From NCBI GenBank assembly GCA_016786865.1, contig JAEUVE010000008.1:62001-126000 (forward strand): a DNA stretch of 64,000 nt, in the 5' to 3' direction. Position 1 is the stretch's first letter, and each line of letters starts with the position of its first letter. The notes beneath the pieces were generated by a model. That model saw nothing but the letters and a program-made list of their open reading frames with translations. It did not search any database and had not been told where the DNA came from. Shown here piece by piece: positions 54,855 to 63,370 of this stretch. A program made the position numbers and the translations under genes. The DNA is from Sediminibacterium sp. (GTDB lineage: Bacteria > Bacteroidota > Bacteroidia > Chitinophagales > Chitinophagaceae).

Positions 54855-55955
54855 TTATTTAATTTTTACCGGAACACCATTATACAATCTGCCTTCTGCG
54901 GAAAGAATATATTGTTCATCCTTTGCCAAACCGGAAAGCACTTCGGCCTGATCACCTGTTGTTTTACCCAGTCTTACCCAACGCAGCAATGCAGTATTCC
55001 GGGAACTGATGGTATAAACACCGGCCAGCTGGTCGCGATAAACAAGTGCACTCACCGGAATCATTACTGCACCTGATTCACTGGAAACAGCTGCAGATAA
55101 AGCTTTTACAGGGAACTGCACATGTACAAACATGCCTGCATACAATTGTTTGGTATCGGCCGGAATGGAAATCTTCACGATATATTGACCGCCCGAAAAC
55201 TGGGAGGAAGGATTCAGCTGAATGATTTTTCCTTCAATGGTTTTTTCTGCAGATGCAATTTTCAAAACAGCAGGATCACCCAATTTTAAAGAACCAATCT
55301 GGTTCTCTGCAACTGCAGCGCTAACCTGCAGACTTCCTGCCTGCTCAATAGTCAGCACCGGCATACCTGGTGTAGCCATACTTCCTGCGTCCATCATTTT
55401 CTGGGTCACGATTCCTGCAAACGGAGCAGTAACTGTGGTATAGGAAAGATTCGCAGACACTTCGTTCTTCATTTGTTTTGCTGCTTCTGCTGCTGCCTTG
55501 GCAGACTGATACTGCAGGGTTACCTGATCCAGCTCTTTTGCAGAAGCACTCTGCTGTTTGTACAGAGTAGTAAAGCGGTCATAATCTTTTTTGGCATTGT
55601 TCAGGGCTGCTTCTGCCTGTGCAATCATCGCATCTGTTTGTGCACGTTTTGCATGAATATCGGCACTGTTCACCGCAAACAGCAATTGACCTGCTTTTAC
55701 CCGATCACCCACTTTCACCGGCATTTGGGTAATGTAACCCATTGCACGGGTGCTGATGTTTACAGAATGCGCTGCTTCTAACTGGCCACTGGCTTCTATC
55801 CAGCCGGTTGTTGCTGCACCACCCGGGCTGGCAACGGTTACGGCAACAGGGGGCTGTTCTTTCACAACTGCTTTTTCTTCCTTACCCGAACAACCAACCA
55901 TCGCTACTGTGGCAGTGAGTGCTGTAAGGGCTATTGTAATTTTTCTAAATAACAT
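54855..55955 (-). CDS. RND periplasmic adaptor (membrane fusion) lipoprotein
   Basis: 366 residues with a lipobox AMVGC (C22). Lipoyl halves flank an alpha-hairpin: ARAMGYITQMPVKVGDRVKAG-like region (read as GYITQMPVKVGD), coiled helices (about 95-170), then TTVTAPFAGIVTQ and beta-barrel segments. It joins the inner-membrane pump to the outer-membrane factor. Sits between TolC and RND genes in the same operon. Confidence 0.95.
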   Translation of the reverse strand: MLFRKITIALTALTATVAMVGCSGKEEKAVVKEQPPVAVTVASPGGAATTGWIEASGQLEAAHSVNISTRAMGYITQMPVKVGDRVKAGQLLFAVNSADIHAKRAQTDAMIAQAEAALNNAKKDYDRFTTLYKQQSASAKELDQVTLQYQSAKAAAEAAKQMKNEVSANLSYTTVTAPFAGIVTQKMMDAGSMATPGMPVLTIEQAGSLQVSAAVAENQIGSLKLGDPAVLKIASAEKTIEGKIIQLNPSSQFSGGQYIVKISIPADTKQLYAGMFVHVQFPVKALSAAVSSESGAVMIPVSALVYRDQLAGVYTISSRNTALLRWVRLGKTTGDQAEVLSGLAKDEQYILSAEGRLYNGVPVKIK

Positions 55956-55977
55956 ATGATCCTTTTTTGAAGTGATT

Positions 55978-57291
55978 TTATTGATTGGTTGTTAAGAATT
56001 GTAAATAAGTGGCTGTATTCTTTTGCATAAATATGGCCTGCGCTTTCAGCATTTTTTGCTGCGACAACTGGGTTTGGGCCATCAGCAGATCGGTGGTGTT
56101 CACCAAACCCTGCTGATACCTGTTCTGCATAATCCGAAGCGATTCAGCAGCCTGTTCCACCGCCTTGGTCTGCTGGCTGATCCGGTAACGGGTATCGGCA
56201 AGCTGTGTTTGCGTTTTGCGGATTTCCACATCGCTTTTGGCGAGCATATCCTGCAGTTGTTCCTGTAATTTATTTTTCTCCAGTTGCTGGGTTGCTTTTT
56301 TATTCTTCGCCTGGTTGCCTTTGAATATATCCCAGGACAACTGAATACCAGCCAGGTAAGAATTTGCTCCGAATCCAAACATGGATTTATCGTTATACTG
56401 ATAGTTGGCAAAACCGTTCAACTTTGGCAGCATCGACATTGAAGTACTCCTGATGGCCATATCGTAGGCAGACACCGCAGCAGACATTGCTTTCAGATCG
56501 GCTCTGTCGGCAGATACTGATGCCGCTGTTGCAGCAGGCACATCAATGACCACCGGTTCTGTAGTATAAATAATTCCACCGGGTGTATTCATCAGCAGAC
56601 TCAGCTGATCGGAAATGGTTTTAATCTGTGAACGGGCTTCTGCAAGATTGGTTTCCGCAGTTTTTACCTGAACCTCCACATTCAGCAGATCCGACTGCTG
56701 CATCAGGCCCTGCCGGTAGCGATCATTGGTAAAGCGATGAATTTCCTGAACGGTTTTCAGGGCTTCCTCCAGTACTTTCACTACTTCGTAGGTAAATTCC
56801 AGTTGCAGATAGGTGTTGGTCACCTGCATTTCTACCACTTCCCGGGTTCTTTTTGTTTGATAACCATATACCTCAACCTGCTTGGAAGCAGCTTTGCGCA
56901 TGTAGTTAAGGTCGGGATTAAACAACGGCTGCTGCAGACTCAACTGCGTCATGATATTGGGGGTTGCTCCAGGGTTATTCAGCAGTGCGGGATTAAAATC
57001 TGCCTGCTGCACATTGGCCTGCTGCAGTTTAAAACCAAAAGCATTCAGTGGCTGGTTGGTGGTAAATCCGGTATAAGAAAGATTCACCTGCGGCAGCCAT
57101 ATTGCCTCGGTTTGCTTAAACTGAGACTGTGCAATTTTTTCGTCGTTTACGGCCAGGCCAATTTGCCTGTTTTTTTCCTGTGCAAGCCGGATGGCATCTC
57201 CCAAAACCAGCTTTTGAACCTGCTCCTGTGCGTTTCCGCCCAATGCAGCGGTCAGAAGCAGCGATAATAGTAATTTCCTTTTATTTACCAT
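55978..57291 (-). CDS. TolC-family outer-membrane efflux factor
   Basis: 437 residues with a signal peptide ending GGNAQ. Two repeats of the outer-membrane-efflux domain each hold long helices (residues about 30-215 and 240-430), with LTNTYLQLEF-type and NRYQQGLVNTTDLLMAQ motifs. First gene of the five-gene pump operon; its promoter carries a -7 box at 57309-57316 and a Crp/Fnr-type site upstream. Confidence 0.94.
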   Translation of the reverse strand: MVNKRKLLLSLLLTAALGGNAQEQVQKLVLGDAIRLAQEKNRQIGLAVNDEKIAQSQFKQTEAIWLPQVNLSYTGFTTNQPLNAFGFKLQQANVQQADFNPALLNNPGATPNIMTQLSLQQPLFNPDLNYMRKAASKQVEVYGYQTKRTREVVEMQVTNTYLQLEFTYEVVKVLEEALKTVQEIHRFTNDRYRQGLMQQSDLLNVEVQVKTAETNLAEARSQIKTISDQLSLLMNTPGGIIYTTEPVVIDVPAATAASVSADRADLKAMSAAVSAYDMAIRSTSMSMLPKLNGFANYQYNDKSMFGFGANSYLAGIQLSWDIFKGNQAKNKKATQQLEKNKLQEQLQDMLAKSDVEIRKTQTQLADTRYRISQQTKAVEQAAESLRIMQNRYQQGLVNTTDLLMAQTQLSQQKMLKAQAIFMQKNTATYLQFLTTNQ

Positions 57292-57308
57292 ATGCTCATT
57301 TTATGATG

Positions 57309-57316
57309 CAAAACTA
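57309..57316 (-). promoter_or_regulatory. -7 element of the tolC-RND operon
   Basis: TAGTTTTG on the minus strand, matching TAnnTTTG. Its first base is 29.5 bases from the centre of the Crp/Fnr-type site, exactly as in the DUF6132 operon. There is no TTTG at -33, so activation by a bound regulator is likely. Confidence 0.7.
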
Positions 57317-57337
57317 TCCCGCCGCTAACCTGCACAG

Positions 57338-57353
57338 TGTAACTTATGTAACA
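57338..57353. promoter_or_regulatory. Candidate Crp/Fnr-family binding site, copy 3
   Basis: GTAAC (57339-57343), TTAT, GTAAC (57348-57352), flanked by T and A, of the form GTWAC-N4-GTWAC. It lies between the divergent pump operon and the Crp/Fnr gene, so it could serve activation of the pump and autoregulation of the regulator. Confidence 0.65.
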
Positions 57354-57371
57354 TTGGAAGCGGCCTTTTCC

Positions 57372-57379
57372 TAACTTTG
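57372..57379 (+). promoter_or_regulatory. -7 element of the Crp/Fnr gene
   Basis: TAACTTTG matches TAnnTTTG, 18 bases before the ATG at 57398. The motif centre at 57345.5 is 26.5 bases upstream of its first base, 3 bases nearer than in the other two promoters. The presence of the box here argues against the TTG start at 57377. Confidence 0.6.
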
Positions 57380-57397
57380 AACAAAAGCATACAGCAC

Positions 57398-58042
57398 ATG
57401 ACTCAGCTGGAACAATTAAAAGGTGTTTTTGAGCCCGAATTATTGCAGGAGATGGAACAATTTGGCATCTACCAATCCTTTAAAGAAGGGGAACTGGTAA
57501 TGGATTACGGCAAGTACATCCGCATGATGCCGATTGTATTGAAGGGTACGGTAAAAGTGCACCGGCTGGATGAAAACAACAATGAAATTCTCCTGTATTA
57601 TCTCTCCAGCAGCGAAAGTTGTTCCATGGCATACAGCTGTTGTGTGGAAGCCAAAAAAAGTGAGGTGAAAGCCGTGGCAGAAGACGACGTGGATCTGATC
57701 GGCATTCCGCATGTAAAACTGGATGAATGGCTTTGTAAATATCCCAGCTGGAAGAACTATGTGATGCGGAGTTTCAATGTACGATTCATTGAACTGCTGA
57801 AGTCGATCGAAAGCATTGCCTTTCATAAGCTGGATGAACGCCTGATTGCCTATCTGAAAGAAAAACAACGCCTGAGTGGTTCCAGCGTAATCAAGGCTTC
57901 GCACAATACCATTGCAGATGAGCTGGCAACATCGAGAGTGGTCATTTCCCGTTTGCTGAAGCAGTTGGAGAACAGCAAAAAGATCATTCTTTACCGGAAT
58001 GAAATCAAGCTCCTGAGCGGGTTCGACACCCCACTCAGGTAA
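57398..58042 (+). CDS. Crp/Fnr-family regulator with a cysteine cluster
   Basis: I choose the ATG at 57398 (MTQLEQLKG...), 214 residues, since the TTG at 57377 falls inside the -7 box. The N-terminal cyclic-nucleotide-binding-like barrel (about 15-125) lacks the cAMP-binding signature and instead carries SESCSMAYSCC (C75, C81, C82); C113 is nearby. The C-terminal winged helix (about 145-210) has the recognition part ADELATSRVVISRLLKQLE. The cysteines suggest sensing of thiols, persulfides, metals or oxygen. It is divergent from the RND pump operon, its likely target. Confidence 0.9.
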   Translation: MTQLEQLKGVFEPELLQEMEQFGIYQSFKEGELVMDYGKYIRMMPIVLKGTVKVHRLDENNNEILLYYLSSSESCSMAYSCCVEAKKSEVKAVAEDDVDLIGIPHVKLDEWLCKYPSWKNYVMRSFNVRFIELLKSIESIAFHKLDERLIAYLKEKQRLSGSSVIKASHNTIADELATSRVVISRLLKQLENSKKIILYRNEIKLLSGFDTPLR

Positions 58043-58101
58043 TTCATATAAAAAAATGAGCTTCGTAGTATAAAATCTACAATAAACACAATTCATTTAC
58101 G

Positions 58102-58122
58102 TTGTAGCTGTACATCCTACAA
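58102..58122. promoter_or_regulatory. Palindrome upstream of the PKD lipoprotein pair
   Basis: TTGTAG (58102-58107) and CTACAA (58117-58122) are inverted around a 9-base spacer, 11 bases before the start codon. A further CTACAA occurs at 58077-58082, 40 bases upstream. This could be an operator or a hairpin in the leader. Confidence 0.3.
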
Positions 58123-58132
58123 GGAATTTCTC

Positions 58133-59377
58133 ATGAAAAGCAGCTACAATTGGTTCATCCCCTGCTTACTCGCAGGTTTTCTGCTGGTGGCTTGTAAAAA
58201 AAATACAGATTTACCTGCCGATGCCACAGCCGGCACCAGCACGGAACCGCCTACCATCGGAGGAACCACTTCTGCTTTTAAAGATACCACAGATATCACT
58301 GAGGGCAATGTCAATATCAAGTTTTCCAAAACAGATGCCTGCTTTCCCAGCAACGAAATATTTTCCTTTACCGCAGTGGCAACAGGCGTACCTGCCAATG
58401 CCCGGTATGTATGGGAATTTGGAGATGGAAAATCGCTGATGGGTGCATCCGTAAAAAACATCTATAAAGATCCCGGTAACTATACCGTAATTCTGGAAGT
58501 GAAAAGCAGTGAAGGTCAGATAATACACAAGGTATCGATTGCCGTAAAGGCATTGGGTCAGCAGGTTACCCCTACTGCCGTATTTTCCAGCGCTTTGGCA
58601 GACATCAATGTGCTGAACAACATGACCTTCACCAGCAGGTCAACTGTTCCTACAGGTACCATTACAGAGCACCTCTGGGATTGGGCAGACGGAACCACCA
58701 GCACCAGTTCCAACAGTTTTATGCCCAAAAACTTTCCGCAGGTACCCGAAGACAAACTCTATCCGGTAAAACTGATCGTAACAGCTAATTCCGGTTGTAA
58801 AGACACTGCAGGACTCAATGTATTTGTACCCGCAGTATACAATATCAGCGGAAATTTCGACGCAGTACAATACGATGGATGTACCAATGAATATTTCATA
58901 TTTACACCGCGGTTAACCGGAGTCCCCGACGGAGCCGTGTATACCTGGGATTTTGCAGACGCCACCGGTTTTGTTAGCGGAAACCCGGTAAAAAAATCAT
59001 TCACCTATCAGAATGATTACGACGTAAAACTAACTGTAACCCTCAAGGGAAAAATCATCTACCAGACACATAAGGCAGTCAGGGCATTCGGACAGAACAT
59101 TAAACCAAAGGCACTGATGCTGAAGAATATTGTAAGCAGTACTGCTACAACCGAAAAATGGGCCTTCTACAGCCAGTCGAACATTCCGCATGGTTACCTG
59201 AGCGGATACCGCTGGGAAATGCCTTTTGGCGTAGTCGACGATAATTTCAACACCATTGTGGAGCAGGAATATACCAAGGCTGCTACCCCAACCAATTACA
59301 GCATCAGGCTGATTGTTACGGGCAATACAGGATGTAAAGACACGGCTGTTGCCAACATCACCATACCAGCCCGTTAA
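58133..59377 (+). CDS. PKD-domain lipoprotein, copy A
   Basis: 414 residues with a lipobox LLVAC (C21), followed by a Thr/Ala-rich linker to residue 60. The body is four Ig-like repeats of PKD type: YVWEFGDGKS, EHLWDWADGTTS, YTWDFADATG and YRWEMPFGV mark the WxFGDG turns (two degenerate). Each repeat has a conserved cysteine pattern ending GCKDTA. Expected on the cell surface or in the periplasm as a binding or adhesive protein. The next gene is a clear paralogue 14 bases later. Confidence 0.85.
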   Translation: MKSSYNWFIPCLLAGFLLVACKKNTDLPADATAGTSTEPPTIGGTTSAFKDTTDITEGNVNIKFSKTDACFPSNEIFSFTAVATGVPANARYVWEFGDGKSLMGASVKNIYKDPGNYTVILEVKSSEGQIIHKVSIAVKALGQQVTPTAVFSSALADINVLNNMTFTSRSTVPTGTITEHLWDWADGTTSTSSNSFMPKNFPQVPEDKLYPVKLIVTANSGCKDTAGLNVFVPAVYNISGNFDAVQYDGCTNEYFIFTPRLTGVPDGAVYTWDFADATGFVSGNPVKKSFTYQNDYDVKLTVTLKGKIIYQTHKAVRAFGQNIKPKALMLKNIVSSTATTEKWAFYSQSNIPHGYLSGYRWEMPFGVVDDNFNTIVEQEYTKAATPTNYSIRLIVTGNTGCKDTAVANITIPAR

Positions 59378-59391
59378 TGTAAACAAGAACC

Positions 59392-60630
59392 ATGAAAAGG
59401 TATTTGGGACTATATATATTAACGGGCATACTGGCCATTGTTGTTTCCTGCAAAAAGGAAGCCATTTCTCCCATTACCCAATACCTGCAAAACACTAAAA
59501 TAAAAGCAGACACTGCTGCCACCACTACCACGGTGAAAGATACTACCACAGTAGATTTTGGTGGTATTGTGGTACGGTATGAACAAAGTTCCACCTGCTA
59601 TCCGGGAACGGAAGTACTCCGTTTTAAGGCCAATGGTCCGGTACTGCCTCCCGGCGCTTATTATTCCTGGACTTTCGGTGATGGCAACACAGCTACCGGA
59701 GCAAGTGCAAGCCATTCTTACCAGGCCGCTGGCTCCTTTTTAGTGAACCTTTTGGTGATGGCCGATGCGAACACAGTATTAACCAAACTCAGTTTTCCCA
59801 TCAGGGCCAAGGGTCTTCAAACCCGGCCGGTGGCAGGATTTACGTACAAATCGGATTTCCCGGATAATGTGAACTACATCACATTCAATACCAGTTCGTC
59901 GGTGAATCAGGGAGACATATCGTATTACAAATGGCAATGGGGAGACGGAACTTCTGTTTTAACTTCCGTTGGCCTGATCAGGCATGAATTTCCCAGAAAT
60001 ACAACAGACATTACGTATCCGGTAAAGCTGACCATCACCACCAATACCGGTTGTACTGCAGACACCACTATTGCAGTAACGATTCCCGCGGCCTATCCCA
60101 TCAAAGGGAGTTTCCGGGCAGATGCATTTGATGCATGCACCAATGAAAATTTCCTGTTCACAGCGGAAGCAGAAAACGTACCGGGAGGAGCTGTTTACGA
60201 ATGGGATTTTTCCGATGGAAAGGGAGTGGTTACCGGCAATCCGGTACGATACAAATACAAATTTCCCAACGATTATGATGTAATCATGTCTGTGCGCTTG
60301 AACGGACGATTGATTTATCGTACCAATAAAATGGTAAATGCCAAGGGAGAAAAGCCCAAACCGACTGCTGCATTTGAACATACCCTGGTCTGGCAGAACA
60401 ATACCACATCGCACTGGTTATTCAACAGCAGGTCCACGATTCCAACAGGAACCATCGACAGTTATCAGTGGAACTTTGGAAACGGTAACACCAGCAACGA
60501 TTATTACAGTTCTGTAGAGAACAGTTATAGCAAAAAAGCAACAGCGCAATCGTATACCGTACAACTAATTGTAACCGGCAACGGTTGCGCTGATACTACC
60601 AGCAAGGTGATTGCAATTCCTGCACAGTAA
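59392..60630 (+). CDS. PKD-domain lipoprotein, copy B
   Basis: 412 residues, same architecture as the upstream gene: lipobox IVVSC (C20), Thr-rich linker, then four PKD-type repeats (YYSWTFGDGNT, YYKWQWGDGTS, YEWDFSDGKG, YQWNFGNGNT) and the matching GCTADTT/GCADTTS ends. Length and layout agree along the whole protein, so the two arose by tandem duplication. No type IX secretion C-terminal domain is present. Cotranscribed with copy A. Confidence 0.85.
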   Translation: MKRYLGLYILTGILAIVVSCKKEAISPITQYLQNTKIKADTAATTTTVKDTTTVDFGGIVVRYEQSSTCYPGTEVLRFKANGPVLPPGAYYSWTFGDGNTATGASASHSYQAAGSFLVNLLVMADANTVLTKLSFPIRAKGLQTRPVAGFTYKSDFPDNVNYITFNTSSSVNQGDISYYKWQWGDGTSVLTSVGLIRHEFPRNTTDITYPVKLTITTNTGCTADTTIAVTIPAAYPIKGSFRADAFDACTNENFLFTAEAENVPGGAVYEWDFSDGKGVVTGNPVRYKYKFPNDYDVIMSVRLNGRLIYRTNKMVNAKGEKPKPTAAFEHTLVWQNNTTSHWLFNSRSTIPTGTIDSYQWNFGNGNTSNDYYSSVENSYSKKATAQSYTVQLIVTGNGCADTTSKVIAIPAQ

Positions 60631-60635
60631 AGGGA

Positions 60636-61958
60636 TTATTCCCAAATTTCATCCTTACCTGCTATCCAGCTTTTAACAGCTTCTGTGGTAACAGATTTAG
60701 GACGCTCCAGCGGGAAGCCCAGCGCTCTGTCCCAGCAAAGACTGGAAAGAACACCCAAGGCACGGCTAACTGCAAACAATACGGTATAGAACTCATACTC
60801 CACAAATCCGTAGTGCACCAACAGTGCTCCACTGTGTGCATCTACGTTTGGCCAAGGATTCTTTATTTTACCCAAAGACTGCAGAATTGGTGGAACTGTT
60901 TCATAAATTTTCCAAACGGTATTCAGCAATTTATCGTCGGCCATGTGCTTTTTACCGAATTCCATCTGTGCGGTAAAACGGGGATCTGTTTTACGCAATA
61001 CAGCATGACCATAACCCGGAACAACTTTACCGTAAGCCAGTGTTTTCTGAACATAATCTGCAATCTGCTCGCTGGTTGGTTCATCCGTACCCAGCTGTTC
61101 CTGCATTTCAAAAATCCACTTGATTACTTCCTGGTTGGCCAAACCATGCAAAGGACCGGCCAAACCGTTCATACCGGCAGCATAGCTCAGATAAGGGTCG
61201 CTCAATGCAGAACCTACCAGGTGGGTGGTATGTGCAGATACGTTTCCGCCTTCATGATCTGCATGAATGGTCATATACAAACGCATCAGTTCTTTAAAGC
61301 TTTCATCGTCGTATCCCATCATATGGGCAAAATTGCCCGCCCAGTCTAACAAACCGTTGGGATGAATATGCTCATTGTTTTTGTACTTTCTTCGGTAGAT
61401 ATATGCTGCAATCCGTGGTAAACGGGCAATCAAATCCATGGAATCATCATACACAATACTCCAGTAATCCTTCTTATTTAATCCTTTTGCGTATTCCTTG
61501 GCAAAATTGCTTTCTGTTTGCATTGCCATCACACCAACCACAAACATCGTCATGGGGTGTGTGCTCAGCGGGAGTGCATCAATGGTAGCAAACACGTGGT
61601 TGGGAACATGACTTCTGCGTTGCCATACATTGGTGATGTGTGCAACATCCTCTTCGTTTGGCAACTCTCCCACCAGCATCAGATGGAACAATCCCTCTGG
61701 CAAAGGCTCCCCACCCTTACGGGCTGCCGGAAGTTTTTGCTGCAGTTCCGGAATGGAATATCCACGGAAACGGATACCTTCCTGTGCATCCAAAAGACTT
61801 GTTTCTGTAACCAGACCTGTAATACCGCGCATACCCTGATACACCTGAGCCAGCGTTACTTCTCCGATCTTTTTGTTACCATGTTCTTTGATGATTTCTT
61901 TGATTTCTGCGTTCGCGGCTTCTGATTTGGCTTTGAACTTGTCTTTGATAACTCCCAT
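60636..61958 (-). CDS. gltA: Citrate synthase, mitochondrial (eukaryote-like) type
   Basis: 440 residues. Condenses acetyl-CoA and oxaloacetate. Catalytic residues are in GPLHGLANQEV, PGYGHAVLRKTDPR and NVDAHSG. YTVLFAVSRALGVLSSL and RALGFPLERPKS, plus GMRGITGLVTETSLLD near the start, match the dimeric mitochondrial type I enzyme as I remember it, not the hexameric NADH-inhibited form of E. coli. It has its own promoter (62011-62041) and converges on the PKD pair with only 5 bases between. Confidence 0.95.
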   Translation of the reverse strand: MGVIKDKFKAKSEAANAEIKEIIKEHGNKKIGEVTLAQVYQGMRGITGLVTETSLLDAQEGIRFRGYSIPELQQKLPAARKGGEPLPEGLFHLMLVGELPNEEDVAHITNVWQRRSHVPNHVFATIDALPLSTHPMTMFVVGVMAMQTESNFAKEYAKGLNKKDYWSIVYDDSMDLIARLPRIAAYIYRRKYKNNEHIHPNGLLDWAGNFAHMMGYDDESFKELMRLYMTIHADHEGGNVSAHTTHLVGSALSDPYLSYAAGMNGLAGPLHGLANQEVIKWIFEMQEQLGTDEPTSEQIADYVQKTLAYGKVVPGYGHAVLRKTDPRFTAQMEFGKKHMADDKLLNTVWKIYETVPPILQSLGKIKNPWPNVDAHSGALLVHYGFVEYEFYTVLFAVSRALGVLSSLCWDRALGFPLERPKSVTTEAVKSWIAGKDEIWE

Positions 61959-62010
61959 AGCAATGAATTTGTTAGATACGGCTAATATGGCTTAAATTAA
62001 CCTTAATATC

Positions 62011-62041
62011 CAAAGGTAATTGAAGTTCCAACTATAACAAA
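62011..62041 (-). promoter_or_regulatory. Promoter of the citrate synthase gene
   Basis: On the minus strand TTTG (62038-62041), a 19-base spacer, then TACCTTTG (62011-62018): full consensus. The 5' leader would be about 47 bases. Confidence 0.88.
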
Positions 62042-62074
62042 ACAATTCGGCCCGACTCACCGATTTTAGGCAAA

Positions 62075-63166
62075 TTATTTAGGTGCTTTCCGGTACAGAT
62101 AAATAACTACAAAAACGAATATGAAATTGGGAATCCAGGCTGCAATCAGCGGTGGGAGATTCCCTTTTGTAGAGAATATGGTAGAAAAACGGTCTGTTAC
62201 AATAAACAAGGCAGCAACAGAAAAGCCAACGGCCAGGTGAACCCCGCTTCCACCCCTGACTTTACGGCCGGCAACAATGGCACCGATCAGGGTAAGCAAC
62301 AAAACCGTAACACAGGTAGCATCTCTTCGGTATCGTTCTACCTTAAGGCTGTTCAGCCCCTCAGATCCCCGGAGTTCCTCCAGCGCAATGAAACGGTCCA
62401 GTTCCGGAGTGGTCAGCTTGTCCTTGGTATATTTATCTCTGCTCAGATCCAGTGGCTTGAAACTGTAATTGATTTGCCGCATTACATCGGGCGCTACCTG
62501 CTCGCTCATCGGCAGCAGCTTCCGCTCAACAATCGTCTCAATTTTCCATTTGTTTACGGAAGTATCCCAGCTGATGTAATCTGCCCTGAGGTTATTGGTT
62601 ACCCGGTTGTTTTTGATGGTGTACAAAAAGAACGGGCCACCCCTTTTTACCGATGTATCGTAATTATAAATACCTGCATAAGTAAAAGAGTCGATGCGCA
62701 GATAAATATTATTGCCATTGTTCAGCAAAGCATTGTAACTGGAGTTGGCGTCTATATAACGGGCTTCAAAGCTGCCCCTGATCTGGTTGGCCCTGGGAAC
62801 CACATACTGATTGGCAAACCAAAGAATAACGGCCAGCAAACTGCCACCGATCCAATAAGGGCGCATCCACCTGGAATAGCTGGTACCGCTTGCCAGGATT
62901 GCAATAATCTCACTGTTCCCCGCCATTTTGGAAGTGAAGAATATTACTGCAATAAAAACGAAAAGCGGAAAGAGCAGGGCTATGATGTGTGGGATAAACC
63001 CAGCATAGTAATCGCTGATGATCCTTTCAATACTCAGCTGTGACCTTACAAAATCATCGGTTTTTTCACTCACATCAATCACCACAGCAATCACGGCAAA
63101 CAAAAAGATTGCAAAGAAAAAGGTGGTGAGGAATTTCCGGAGTATGTACCAGTCCAGTTTTTTCAT
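62075..63166 (-). CDS. LptF/LptG family lipopolysaccharide export permease
   Basis: 363 residues. Three N-terminal helices (about 10-30, 55-78, 100-120), a periplasmic beta-jellyroll (about 125-270), then three C-terminal helices (about 278-360) is the LptF/G layout. LDWYILRKFLTTFFFAIFLF and GFIPHIIALLFPLFVFIA are typical of the group. It helps move lipopolysaccharide from the inner membrane to the outer one through LptB2FGC. LptF and LptG cannot be told apart here. It follows tgt on the same strand after a terminator, a common order in Bacteroidota. Confidence 0.92.
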   Translation of the reverse strand: MKKLDWYILRKFLTTFFFAIFLFAVIAVVIDVSEKTDDFVRSQLSIERIISDYYAGFIPHIIALLFPLFVFIAVIFFTSKMAGNSEIIAILASGTSYSRWMRPYWIGGSLLAVILWFANQYVVPRANQIRGSFEARYIDANSSYNALLNNGNNIYLRIDSFTYAGIYNYDTSVKRGGPFFLYTIKNNRVTNNLRADYISWDTSVNKWKIETIVERKLLPMSEQVAPDVMRQINYSFKPLDLSRDKYTKDKLTTPELDRFIALEELRGSEGLNSLKVERYRRDATCVTVLLLTLIGAIVAGRKVRGGSGVHLAVGFSVAALFIVTDRFSTIFSTKGNLPPLIAAWIPNFIFVFVVIYLYRKAPK

Positions 63167-63185
63167 GGTCTACACAAAGATGCAC

Positions 63186-63216
63186 AAAAAAAATACATCC
63201 ATGGAGATGGATGTAT
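63186..63216 (-). terminator. Terminator between tgt and the LptF/G gene
   Basis: ATACATCCAT (63193-63202) and ATGGATGTAT (63207-63216) form a perfect stem with a GGAG loop; on the minus strand a T run follows (A run 63186-63193). It would end the tgt transcript or attenuate read-through into the permease gene. The remaining 150 bases of this gap show no other feature. Confidence 0.85.
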
Positions 63217-63370
63217 AATTTACGGACTTCAAAAGATAACGGATTAATAAGCAGGGTGAAAATAGCACGAAGTCCCTTACAAGTGAAGGGTTTCGTATAA
63301 AAGTTAATAAATATAAAATGTTGAAGGAATTATCCCCAAAACAAGGACGAATGACAACGAAATGTTACCA

